Source: JAIEPT01 sp038217425
GTDB lineage: Bacteria; Planctomycetota; Planctomycetia; Gemmatales; Gemmataceae
Assembly: GCA_038217425.1 (NCBI GenBank)
Contig: JBBQPM010000297.1
Span: forward strand, 1-6,060
Direction: 5' to 3'
Length of the DNA: 6,060 nt
The notes under the pieces are model-generated. The model did not search any database and was not told the origin of the DNA. It saw only the letters and a program-made list of their open reading frames with translations. The position numbers and the translations under genes are program-made. Every line of letters starts with the position of its first letter. Positions within the stretch are counted from its first letter, which is position 1. Shown piece after piece: positions 1 to 5,924 of this stretch.

Positions 1-819
1 GTCCTCGATCGTGATGATCCGCTGGTCCAGCTGGATGAAGCTGGAGAGGGTGTTCAGCAGGGTCGTCTTCCCCGACCCGGTGCCGCCCGAGATGCTGATG
101 TTCAGGCGGGCCTTCATGGCCCCTTCCATGAGCGCCAGCATCTCGGGGGTGAAGGCCTTGAAGTTGAGCAGGTCTTCGAGCTTGAGCGGGTTGGAACCGA
201 ATCGGCGAATCGACAGCGCGGAGCCGTCGAGCGCGATCGGCTGAATGACGGCGTTGACGCGCGAACCATCCGGCAGACGGGCGTCGACCATGGGCGAGGT
301 TTCGTCGACGCGCCGGCCGATCTTCGACACGATGCGGTCGATGATCTGCATGAGATGATCGTTGTCGCGGAACTTGACGTCGGTCTTTTCCAGCTTGCCG
401 CGACGTTCCACGTAAATTTTTTGCGGCCCGTTGACGAGAATATCCGATACGGTGGGATCCTTGAGCAGCACCTCGAGCGGGCCGAACCCGAACGTTTCGT
501 CGAGGACCTCGTCGATCAGGCGTTCGCGCTCCATGCGGTTGAGAAGGGGATTCTCGGTATCGCACAGGCGTTCGACGACGAGCCGGATTTCCCGGCGAAG
601 GGTGTCGCCGGCGAGATCGCTGACTCGGGAAAGGTCGAGTTTGTCGACGAGCTTGCCGTGAATGAGCCGCTTGAGATCTTCAAAGCTTTTCCCGCCGTCC
701 TGTCCGGAGCGGCTGAGGCTTTGCGAACTCATCGAGAGCCGCGATTTGGCGACGCTGTTGGTGTCTGTCTGGGAAGTGCTGTTGTGCAGTCCGCTCAGAC
801 CTCGTTGTAATCTCGACAT
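1..819 (-). CDS. cpaF: CpaF/TadA-family secretion ATPase, N-terminal part (cut by left window edge)
   Basis: Seen: an open frame of 273 codons runs from ATG at 819 off the left edge. It has no stop, so the gene is 3'-truncated by the window only. Residues 1-45 are a Ser/Gln-rich, low-conservation leader. Residues about 48-130 form the CpaF N-terminal region (LIDEVLDETFGFGPLEVLL, then SDILVNGP). Residues about 130-235 carry the PAS-like N-domain features VDARLPDGSRVNAV and LSIRRF. Walker A is GGTGSGKT at 245-252, and the frame ends in TIED, the start of the Asp box. Known: this family of hexameric ATPases drives Flp pilin assembly at the inner membrane of Tad systems with TadB and TadC. The start is chosen because GAGGA lies 8 nt upstream. 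The gene follows cpaE by 75 bp on the same strand, so co-transcription is likely. A related T2SS/T4P ATPase is excluded by the CpaF-type N-terminal region and the cpaE neighbour. Only the family's N-terminal half is visible, so the catalytic Glu and Walker B cannot be checked. Confidence 0.95.
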   Translation of the reverse strand, partial: MSRLQRGLSGLHNSTSQTDTNSVAKSRLSMSSQSLSRSGQDGGKSFEDLKRLIHGKLVDKLDLSRVSDLAGDTLRREIRLVVERLCDTENPLLNRMERERLIDEVLDETFGFGPLEVLLKDPTVSDILVNGPQKIYVERRGKLEKTDVKFRDNDHLMQIIDRIVSKIGRRVDETSPMVDARLPDGSRVNAVIQPIALDGSALSIRRFGSNPLKLEDLLNFKAFTPEMLALMEGAMKARLNISISGGTGSGKTTLLNTLSSFIQLDQRIITIED

Positions 820-827
820 GGGGGGAG

Positions 828-832
828 TCCTC
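828..832 (-). promoter_or_regulatory. Ribosome binding site of cpaF
   Basis: On the minus strand GAGGA is followed by an 8-nt C-rich spacer and the ATG at 819. It fixes the cpaF start over the in-frame TTG at 834 and the internal ATG at codon 30. Confidence 0.7.
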
Positions 833-865
833 AAAGGGGGATACTGGCTCTGCGGTCCTCGTTGG

Positions 866-883
866 CGCCGACCGGAGTCGGCG
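866..883 (-). repeat. Hairpin in the cpaE-cpaF gap
   Basis: A perfect inverted repeat with arms CGCCGAC / GTCGGCG (7 bp) and a 4-nt loop lies 12 bp after the cpaE stop and 47 bp before the cpaF start. No T-run follows on either strand, so an intrinsic terminator is unlikely. It may be an RNA-processing or stability element. Its inner arms GCCGAC/GTCGGC are the same as those of the palindrome after ispG (5931-5950). Confidence 0.5.
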
Positions 884-894
884 GCGAAACGGCG

Positions 895-2103
895 TTATTT
901 GAACGAGAAGAAACTTCGCTTTTCCTTCTTGGGTTCGGGAGCGGCCTTGCCGACCAGGGAGTTGCCCAGGGCGACGATGGCGGCCTGGGCTTTACTTTTG
1001 GGAGCGTGCATGAGCAGCGGCACGCCGGCGTTGCGGGCGCCCAACATCGCCTTGTAATCGTTGGGGATCTGCCAAAAGATACTTCGGCCGATCGTTTCCT
1101 CCGCCTTCTGCAAGCTGATCTCGCCATCCTCGGAACCGGTCCGGTTGACGATGACGCGTACCTTTTCGCCCAGGCCCTCTTCGTTGTTCATCGTGTGCAA
1201 CATGCGAACGACGTTGCGAAGACTTGTCAACTCTAGCTGACAAACGAGCAAAATGACGTCGCTCATTCGCATTGCCGTCAAATCGGTGGGCGTGAAACGT
1301 TTGGACAGGTCGAAAATCAAGTGCGAAAAGCTGGCGCGGAGCAGGCCGATGACCCGTCCCAGATGCTCTTCGTGAATCAGCGCGATGTCTTCCATCTGCA
1401 CCGGGTGCGGCAACAGCGACAGGCCCGATTCGTGCTTGCACAAGCTGCGGCGCAGGAACGTCATGTCGAGCCGATCGACGTTCATGGCGACGTCGGCGAG
1501 GGTGTAGTCGGGGATGAGATCGAGCGCGACGTCGGCATCGCCCAGGGCGAGGTCCAGATCGACCAGGGCGACCTGGAAGTTGGTATCCTGAGCGAGGTTG
1601 CAGCCGAGGTTAACGGCCAGGCTGGTGCAGCCGACGCCGCCCCGCGAGCCGACGATCGAGACGACCAGCGTGTCCTTCTTGCTGTTGCCTTCGACGTAAG
1701 AATTGCTGCCGTCGGGATTGGCGACCATGCGATTGGAACGCAGTCGCGTCATGGCGGTGAGCAGCTCTTCGAGGACGACGGGCGCGGTGAGAAATTCCTT
1801 GGCGCCGGCGCGGAGGGCCTGCAGGATCGACTGCCCGTCGGCTCGGCTGGAGACGGCGAGAATGGGGATGTTCGGGAACTCGATGATCATCTGCTGGATC
1901 AGCTGCAAGGCTTTGTTGTGATCGGAATCGAGGGTGATGACGACGAGATCGGGCGAGGATTGCCGGGCGACGTCGATAAAAAATTCGTAGCGCGAGCATT
2001 CGGCTTCGAGCCAAACGGACTCGATGCCCAGGAGGAGATTGCGGAGAGGTTCGCGTGTGGCGTCGGAGGGGTCGACGATTGCAACGCGTTGTACGTCCTT
2101 CAT
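895..2103 (-). CDS. cpaE: TadZ/CpaE-like pilus localization ATPase with degenerate receiver domain
   Basis: 402 residues from ATG 2103, stop TAA at 897-895. Residues about 5-120 fold like a response-regulator receiver but lack its chemistry: the phospho-acceptor Asp position is Thr57 (DLVVIT) and the conserved Lys before Pro is Ala107 (FLTAP). Residues about 145-385 are a MinD/ParA-type P-loop domain with GSRGGVGCTS at 152-161, a Walker A' DLDL from 182, and LIFD at 262-265. A basic tail (PKKEKR) ends the protein. Known: TadZ/CpaE proteins carry an atypical receiver plus a deviant ATPase and place the Tad machine, often at a cell pole. Inference: same role here, in the cytoplasm at the inner membrane. 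The ATG at 2103 is preferred over one at 2175 because the receiver domain begins directly after it and a weak GGTGG sits 5 nt upstream; the 24 extra residues look unstructured and their ATG has no ribosome site. It lies between the secretin (130-bp gap) and cpaF (75-bp gap). Confidence 0.93.
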   Translation of the reverse strand: MKDVQRVAIVDPSDATREPLRNLLLGIESVWLEAECSRYEFFIDVARQSSPDLVVITLDSDHNKALQLIQQMIIEFPNIPILAVSSRADGQSILQALRAGAKEFLTAPVVLEELLTAMTRLRSNRMVANPDGSNSYVEGNSKKDTLVVSIVGSRGGVGCTSLAVNLGCNLAQDTNFQVALVDLDLALGDADVALDLIPDYTLADVAMNVDRLDMTFLRRSLCKHESGLSLLPHPVQMEDIALIHEEHLGRVIGLLRASFSHLIFDLSKRFTPTDLTAMRMSDVILLVCQLELTSLRNVVRMLHTMNNEEGLGEKVRVIVNRTGSEDGEISLQKAEETIGRSIFWQIPNDYKAMLGARNAGVPLLMHAPKSKAQAAIVALGNSLVGKAAPEPKKEKRSFFSFK

Positions 2104-2108
2104 GATGA

Positions 2109-2113
2109 CCACC
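2109..2113 (-). promoter_or_regulatory. Weak ribosome binding site of cpaE
   Basis: GGTGG stands 5 nt before the ATG at 2103 on the minus strand. It is a poor match to AGGAGG, weaker than those of the secretin, cpaF and ispG. It still favours this start over the ATG at 2175, which has no purine-rich site upstream. Confidence 0.4.
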
Positions 2114-2168
2114 GAGGAAAGGGGACGCCGCGGTTCGAGGGGAAACTCGGGTCCGCGGTAACGATCTC

Positions 2169-2195
2169 GACCCATCGCGGATCGCGCGATGGGTC
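2169..2195 (-). repeat. Perfect 11-bp hairpin in the secretin-cpaE gap
   Basis: Arms GACCCATCGCG and CGCGATGGGTC are exact reverse complements around a 5-nt loop. The structure lies 65 bp upstream of the chosen cpaE start and contains the alternative ATG (2175) in one arm. No T-tract follows on the minus strand, so it is not a classical terminator. It could limit or stabilise the distal part of the Tad transcript (inference). Confidence 0.65.
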
Positions 2196-2219
2196 AGGAG
2201 CGTCAGAGGTTCAAAGTTA

Positions 2220-2250
2220 CTGTTCGGCCGAGGTTAGTTCGGCTGAACAG
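2220..2250 (-). repeat. 12-bp inverted repeat enclosing the secretin stop codon
   Basis: Arms CTGTTCGGCCGA (2220-2231) and TCGGCTGAACAG (2239-2250) pair at 11 of 12 positions. The odd position is a G.U wobble if read as plus-strand RNA and an A.C mismatch as minus-strand RNA. The 7-nt loop contains the TAA stop of the secretin (2236-2234). There is no T-run downstream. The core 2225-2245 resembles the REP-like core at 5931-5950, see findings. Confidence 0.65.
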
Positions 2251-4102
2251 CGCTGGGAGAGAAAGCTCCCTGGGGAGCGAACACTCTCAGCGGGGGAGTC
2301 ACTTCCGTGCCGCTGTATCCTCCCGTAGGGAGGAAGTTCTGACTGGTCGAGAGCCCGGAGCTGGGCGCCGGGACTCCGGTCGCCGGGGGCATCATCGGCA
2401 GCGGCGAGGGCGGCGTCGGCATCGTGGGCAGCGAGGGCACTGGCGCCGGCGCCACGAACAGTTCAGGGCCTTCGAGCTTGGCGCCGCCGGTTGCAGGAGC
2501 GGCCAGGGCGCCGTTGGTTCCGGGGGTGCAGCCGTTGGGGCCGCACTGTTGACGTCGTCCAAGGATGCCGTACTGACCTTTCTCGAAGGGCATCGTGCCG
2601 TCGTTGCAGGGATAGATCGACTTCGTCGGGCTATTCTGGAACGGGGCGGTATAGAAGCCGTTGTCGGGTCCGCCAGGGCCGCAGATGTTGCGTTGTCCGC
2701 GGGGCGCTTCAATGGCTCCTTCCAAGAATAGCTCAAAATCGTCGGGGCGGCGCGTTTCTCGGCCAGGTAAATATTTTGGCAGGTCGGTGCAGGCCAGCGG
2801 ATCGACCAGGCGAGGCGTCACCAGGATCAGCATTTCCTCCTCGCGGAAGGTGTCGGCCTTGCTGGTGAACAGCGTGTTAAGAAACGGCACGTCGCCCAGT
2901 ACCGGCACCTTGGAGATGGTCGCCTGCCGCGAGGTCTGGATGAGCCCGCCGATCGCCAGGGTCTGACCGTCTTCCAGGGTGACGACCGATTCGGTTCGGC
3001 GGACGTCGAAGCCGGGGGCGGTAAGGCCGGCGGTGTTGATGCCGTTGGCGGGATTGATGGCGCTGATTTCGGCGCTGACTTCGAGCGAGATCTTGCCTTT
3101 ATCGAGGATTACCGGCAAAAATTGGACCACAGTGCCGAAGGGACGATACTGCACGGTCGGCGGGGCGCCGGCGGCGGTCGCGGTGACGATCGGCGTTTCG
3201 CCGCCGGACTGGAACCGGGCGACTTTCCCGCTCTGCGTCACCACCGTCGGGATGCTCAGAATCGTCGCGAGTTGTTCCGTCGCCAGGGCTTCGAGGACGG
3301 CCGTGAAGCTGCTGTTGGCGCCGGTGCGAGCGAAGACGAGATTGCCCCCGGTTGCCGTCGCGTCGGCGGCGGCGCCGGCGAGCCCGGTCGCCACCGTGTT
3401 GGTGAAACTGATCGGCGTAAACAAGCTCGCCAGCACCGAATTACTTTTGTTCCGCACGAAGTTGAACGTCATGTTCCGCAGTTCCGAACGGTTCACGACC
3501 GCCACCACGACCTCCAGCTGAATCTGCTGGACGTTGCCGTGCACGACTTCGTTGACCAGGTTCGCCTGCGGAAAGTACGACTTGACGAGTTCCTGCACCA
3601 CGTTCATCACGGTGGCGTTATTGACGAAGCCGCGCAGGATGATGAGATTGTTCGGCTCGGCGAAGACTTCGATATTCGCGGTCGGTGCAAACTGCTTGAT
3701 GCGTTTAGCCAGCTCCTGTCGCTGGGCTTCGCGGATCGGCTCCTCTTCGGAGGTGACGCGGACTTCGATGACTTCAATGTTGTTCATCGTGTCCGTGAAG
3801 GTGATCTTCGAAGTCCCGGGCGCGAGGCCAGTGACGAGGACGTGCCGGGGATCGTCGGAGATGCTCTGCACCTTGGCCACCTTGGGAGTTTCGTTGGTCA
3901 CCTTGGCAATCGGAGGGGGCAGAGCCTCGCCTTCCCTTTTCGACATGCCGACTTGTTTGGTCTGGTTCGGATAAATCACGACGACCAGATTTTTTGCGGA
4001 TTTGTCGCCCACCGGGGGCTGAGCCAGCAGTTTCGTGCCGCCCAAGAACATCAGACCCACTAAGAGACCCCCTAAGCGGAGTCCGTTCATCGTGCGGTGC
4101 AT
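2234..4102 (-). CDS. cpaC: Tad/Flp pilus outer-membrane secretin with long proline-rich C-terminal tail
   Basis: 622 residues, ATG at 4102, TAA at 2236-2234. Residues 1-27 look like a Sec signal peptide: MHR start, hydrophobic core GLLVGLMFLGG, likely cleavage after LLA. Residues about 38-117 match the pilus-formation N-terminal domain (VVVIYPNQTKQV ... VLVTGLAPGTSKITF). Residues about 125-188 look like a BON-type domain (LIILRGFVNNATVMNVVQ). Residues about 265-436 are the secretin core with RFQSGGETPI, the hallmark VPVLGDVPFLNTLF (399-412) and LVTPRLV. Known: CpaC/RcpA secretins form the outer-membrane pore for Flp pili. Residues 437-622 are an unusual tail, proline-rich at 551-580 with cysteines at 438, 474, 499, 520 and 525. 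The start is supported by AGAGGTGAT just upstream; the second Met (codon 5) has no such site. It is the first gene of the Tad run in this window, divergent from ispG. A type II secretion GspD is unlikely because the N-domains and neighbours are Tad-type. Confidence 0.95.
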   Translation of the reverse strand: MHRTMNGLRLGGLLVGLMFLGGTKLLAQPPVGDKSAKNLVVVIYPNQTKQVGMSKREGEALPPPIAKVTNETPKVAKVQSISDDPRHVLVTGLAPGTSKITFTDTMNNIEVIEVRVTSEEEPIREAQRQELAKRIKQFAPTANIEVFAEPNNLIILRGFVNNATVMNVVQELVKSYFPQANLVNEVVHGNVQQIQLEVVVAVVNRSELRNMTFNFVRNKSNSVLASLFTPISFTNTVATGLAGAAADATATGGNLVFARTGANSSFTAVLEALATEQLATILSIPTVVTQSGKVARFQSGGETPIVTATAAGAPPTVQYRPFGTVVQFLPVILDKGKISLEVSAEISAINPANGINTAGLTAPGFDVRRTESVVTLEDGQTLAIGGLIQTSRQATISKVPVLGDVPFLNTLFTSKADTFREEEMLILVTPRLVDPLACTDLPKYLPGRETRRPDDFELFLEGAIEAPRGQRNICGPGGPDNGFYTAPFQNSPTKSIYPCNDGTMPFEKGQYGILGRRQQCGPNGCTPGTNGALAAPATGGAKLEGPELFVAPAPVPSLPTMPTPPSPLPMMPPATGVPAPSSGLSTSQNFLPTGGYSGTEVTPPLRVFAPQGAFSPSAVQPN

Positions 4103-4105
4103 CCT

Positions 4106-4114
4106 ATCACCTCT
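4106..4114 (-). promoter_or_regulatory. Strong ribosome binding site of the secretin gene
   Basis: On the minus strand AGAGGTGAT precedes the ATG at 4102 by 3 nt (GAGG to ATG spacing of about 7 nt). It is a long match to the 16S rRNA 3' end and decides for ATG 4102 over the in-frame ATG at 4090. Confidence 0.85.
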
Positions 4115-4140
4115 TGTGTTGGATCGACTTCGAGTCGCCT

Positions 4141-4163
4141 AAACTGCAAACTGCGAAAACTGT
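4141..4163. repeat. Heptamer direct repeats upstream of the secretin
   Basis: AAACTGC occurs twice back to back (4141-4147, 4148-4154), and AAACTGT follows at 4157-4163. The group lies 39-61 bp upstream of the secretin ATG. It could be a regulator site, but short repeats of this size also arise by chance. Confidence 0.35.
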
Positions 4164-4452
4164 AGCTTATTTTTTGAGGGCAAGAGACTTTCTCGCCTTA
4201 AAGCCGTTAATTTCCCCAAGTTTGGCAAAGTCCGCGTGTCCGCACTCCCTTCCCAAGAAGATGCGCCGACCGGTCTTTCGCTAGGGGGTAAAATCGGCCG
4301 ATGGCAGGGGCAACTTCAACTTTTAACGATTATTCTGACAGAGCCGGTGCTGCCGATTGTGCCGAGTATCCGGCGCTCGGCGACGTGCCCAGGTGTAAAC
4401 TATCTTGAGGCAAGAGGTTGCGTTCGGAAACGAAGAATCTGCACGCCAGCTC

Positions 4453-4482
4453 TTGACACGCCCCCGCGGAATCGGGTAATAT
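4453..4482 (+). promoter_or_regulatory. Putative sigma70-type promoter for ispG
   Basis: TTGACA (4453-4458, perfect -35) is followed after 18 bp by TAATAT (4477-4482). That is 4 of 6 to the -10 consensus, with the key first T, second A and last T kept. The predicted start near 4489 would give an ispG leader of about 210 nt that carries both REP-like arms. A short palindrome, ATATG-AA-CATAT (4479-4490), overlaps the -10 and could be an operator. A small RNA promoter is the alternative. Confidence 0.5.
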
Positions 4483-4540
4483 GAACATATAGACACTACC
4501 CGGCGCGGGGCGCGAGTCGGATGCTATCTTAAATAATATT

Positions 4541-4569
4541 GGCGAGCGGGGGGCGTTAGCCCCCGGTAC
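4541..4569 (+). repeat. REP-like palindrome, copy A
   Basis: Starts GGCGAGCGG and ends CGGTAC, with stem GGGGC / GCCCC around loop GTTA. It is a near-perfect inverted match to copy B (4619-4648) and shares flanks and loop frame with copy C (5925-5954). It resembles REP or BIME-type extragenic elements in size, position and hairpin form. Confidence 0.75.
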
Positions 4570-4618
4570 TTCCTTCGTGGGAATGATCTGAAACGATCTG
4601 TTTTTGCATGTGCGTGAC

Positions 4619-4648
4619 GTACCGGGGGGCTGACGCCTTCCGCTCGCC
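4619..4648 (-). repeat. REP-like palindrome, copy B (inverted relative to A)
   Basis: On the minus strand it reads GGCGAGCGG, AAGGC, loop GTCA, GCCCC, CCGGTAC. It differs from copy A by GG to AA, T to C in the loop, and one extra C. In plus-strand RNA the AA/CC positions become G.U pairs, so the local hairpin is still possible. Copies A and B together can form one long stem around a 49-nt interior. I see no target-site duplication around the pair. Confidence 0.75.
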
Positions 4649-4687
4649 TGGTTAAGTCTGTTCATCAGGATCGGTTGCAGGGTCAAC

Positions 4688-4694
4688 AGGAGGT
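4688..4694 (+). promoter_or_regulatory. Strong ribosome binding site of ispG
   Basis: AGGAGGT, with 6 nt between AGGAGG and the GTG at 4700. It is a full consensus site and is what justifies the non-ATG start. Confidence 0.9.
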
Positions 4695-4699
4695 CTGAC

Positions 4700-5893
4700 G
4701 TGTACCAAAGTGCGTTCCAGCGGCATAAAACTTCCGTCGTCGAAGTGGGCGGCGTCGCGATCGGCGGCGACAACCCCATCGTCGTCCAATCGATGACCAC
4801 GCCCGATACTCACGACCTCAAGGCCACGGTCGACGAGATCCGCCGTCTCGAAGCGGCCGGCTGCGAACTCGTGCGCGTCACCGTCCCCAAACCTGAAGAC
4901 GCCGCCGTCCTCTCCGAAATCAAACGTCAAATCAAGATCCCGCTGATTTGCGACATTCACTTTGACTACAAGATGGCCCTCGCCGCCCTCGACCATCCCG
5001 TCGACAAGATTCGCATCAACCCCGGCAACATCGGCGGCATGGACCGCTTTCGCCAGGTGCTCCGCAAGGCGAAGGACAAGGGCATCCCGATGCGCATCGG
5101 CGTCAATGCCGGCAGCCTCGAAAAAGAATTTGCCATGAAGTACGGCTTCCCCTGCCCGCCGGCCATGGTCGACAGCGCGCTACGTTACATCGAGATCGCG
5201 GAATCGGTCGGATACCATCAGCTGATCGTCTCGCTGAAGTCGAGCGACGTCATGACCGTCGTGGAAGCGTATCGGCTTTATGCGAAGCAGGCGAGTTATC
5301 CGACGCACATCGGCGTGACGGAAGCGGGCAAGGCGCCGTACGCCGTCACGAAATCCGCGTGCGGCCTGGCGCCCATCTTGCTGGACGGCATCGGCGACTC
5401 CATCCGCATCAGTCTCTTGGGCGACCCTGTTCCCGAGATCGCGGCAGCGTTCGACATCTTGCAAGCGACCCGGCGCCGGGTGCGCAAACCCGAGCTGATC
5501 GCCTGCCCGACCTGCGGCCGACTCGAGATCGACCTCGAGAAGATCATCGCGGAGTTGGAAGAACGTCTGAAGGATCACAAGACGGCGATCAAGATCAGCG
5601 TGCTCGGCTGCATCGTGAACGGTCCGGGGGAGGCGAAGGAAGCCGACATCGGCATCGCCGCGGGCAAGGGCAAGGGCGTGATCTTCCGCCGCGGCGAAAT
5701 CGTGCGTCACGTGCTCGAGAAGGACATGGTGCCGGCGCTGATGGAAGAGATGGCCCACTGGGAAGCAGAAGAGGCGGCCAAGGGGACGCTCAAGATGGGG
5801 GGCGTGCAGATCCAGGGGACGGTGCACGAGGAGACGCCGCACTTCACGGAACCGACCGATTCGAGCCGCATCGCGTTGCCGCTGGCGCGCTAA
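4700..5893 (+). CDS. ispG: IspG (GcpE), 4-hydroxy-3-methylbut-2-en-1-yl diphosphate synthase
   Basis: 397 residues, GTG start, TAA at 5891-5893. Known role: the penultimate step of the cytoplasmic MEP pathway, the two-electron reduction of MEcPP to HMBPP with electrons from ferredoxin or flavodoxin. Seen: residues about 8-255 are the TIM-barrel domain (VGGVAIGGDNPIVVQSMT, CDIHFDYKMA, KIRINPGNIG, GVTEAG). Residues about 265-345 are the iron-sulfur domain with the cluster ligands Cys269 and Cys272 (ACPTCGR), Cys304 (GCIVNGPGE) and Glu311, so all four expected ligands are present. It is the short bacterial form without the plant-type insertion domain. The C-terminus runs roughly 25 residues past the usual E. 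coli-type end and looks unstructured. The full-consensus ribosome site decides for GTG. It is divergent from the Tad genes and functionally unrelated to them. A promoter at 4453-4482 and the REP-like pair in the leader may affect its expression (inference). Confidence 0.98.
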   Translation: MYQSAFQRHKTSVVEVGGVAIGGDNPIVVQSMTTPDTHDLKATVDEIRRLEAAGCELVRVTVPKPEDAAVLSEIKRQIKIPLICDIHFDYKMALAALDHPVDKIRINPGNIGGMDRFRQVLRKAKDKGIPMRIGVNAGSLEKEFAMKYGFPCPPAMVDSALRYIEIAESVGYHQLIVSLKSSDVMTVVEAYRLYAKQASYPTHIGVTEAGKAPYAVTKSACGLAPILLDGIGDSIRISLLGDPVPEIAAAFDILQATRRRVRKPELIACPTCGRLEIDLEKIIAELEERLKDHKTAIKISVLGCIVNGPGEAKEADIGIAAGKGKGVIFRRGEIVRHVLEKDMVPALMEEMAHWEAEEAAKGTLKMGGVQIQGTVHEETPHFTEPTDSSRIALPLAR

Positions 5894-5924
5894 GACGGAA
5901 GACCGGTAGGGAGACTCCGAATTA

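Larger units (their letters stand above)
4103..4699. other. 597-bp divergent intergenic region between secretin and ispG
   Basis: This gap holds the upstream signals of both divergent genes. Next to the secretin are its ribosome site and three AAACTG-type heptamers (4141-4163). At 4453-4482 is a plausible plus-strand promoter, and at 4541-4648 a pair of inverted REP-like copies, followed by the ispG ribosome site. In 4164-4452 I see only short palindromes, GACCGGTC (4268-4275) and ATCGGCCGAT (4293-4302), and no convincing gene. Small open frames there lack ribosome sites and recognisable domains. I found no convincing sigma70 or sigma54 promoter for the secretin on the minus strand. Confidence 0.7.

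Noticed and set aside
355..810. 151-codon plus-strand open frame opposite cpaF
   Set aside because: The minus strand encodes unmistakable CpaF motifs here; the plus-strand product has no known domain.
2104..2175. cpaE start at the upstream ATG (2175)
   Set aside because: That ATG is inside a hairpin arm, has no ribosome site, and adds 24 residues before the receiver-like domain that do not look like part of the family.
1321..2328. 335-codon plus-strand open frame opposite cpaE
   Set aside because: Antisense shadow of the CpaE coding region, with no domain of its own, and running on across the intergenic hairpins.
3122..4063. 313-codon plus-strand open frame inside the secretin gene
   Set aside because: It is the antisense shadow of a well-supported secretin gene. 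It has no recognisable domain and its composition reflects the GC-rich codon pattern of the opposite strand.
4170..4200. T-run TTTTTT and an imperfect GGCAAGAGA / TCTCGCC repeat as a terminator
   Set aside because: The T-run lies before the stem on the plus strand and would be an A-run on the minus strand, so the order is wrong for an intrinsic terminator. The stem is also interrupted.
4330..4800. 156-codon minus-strand open frame spanning the ispG start
   Set aside because: It overlaps the ispG ribosome site, start and REP-like pair, has no ribosome site or domain, and its length is explained by chance in GC-rich DNA.
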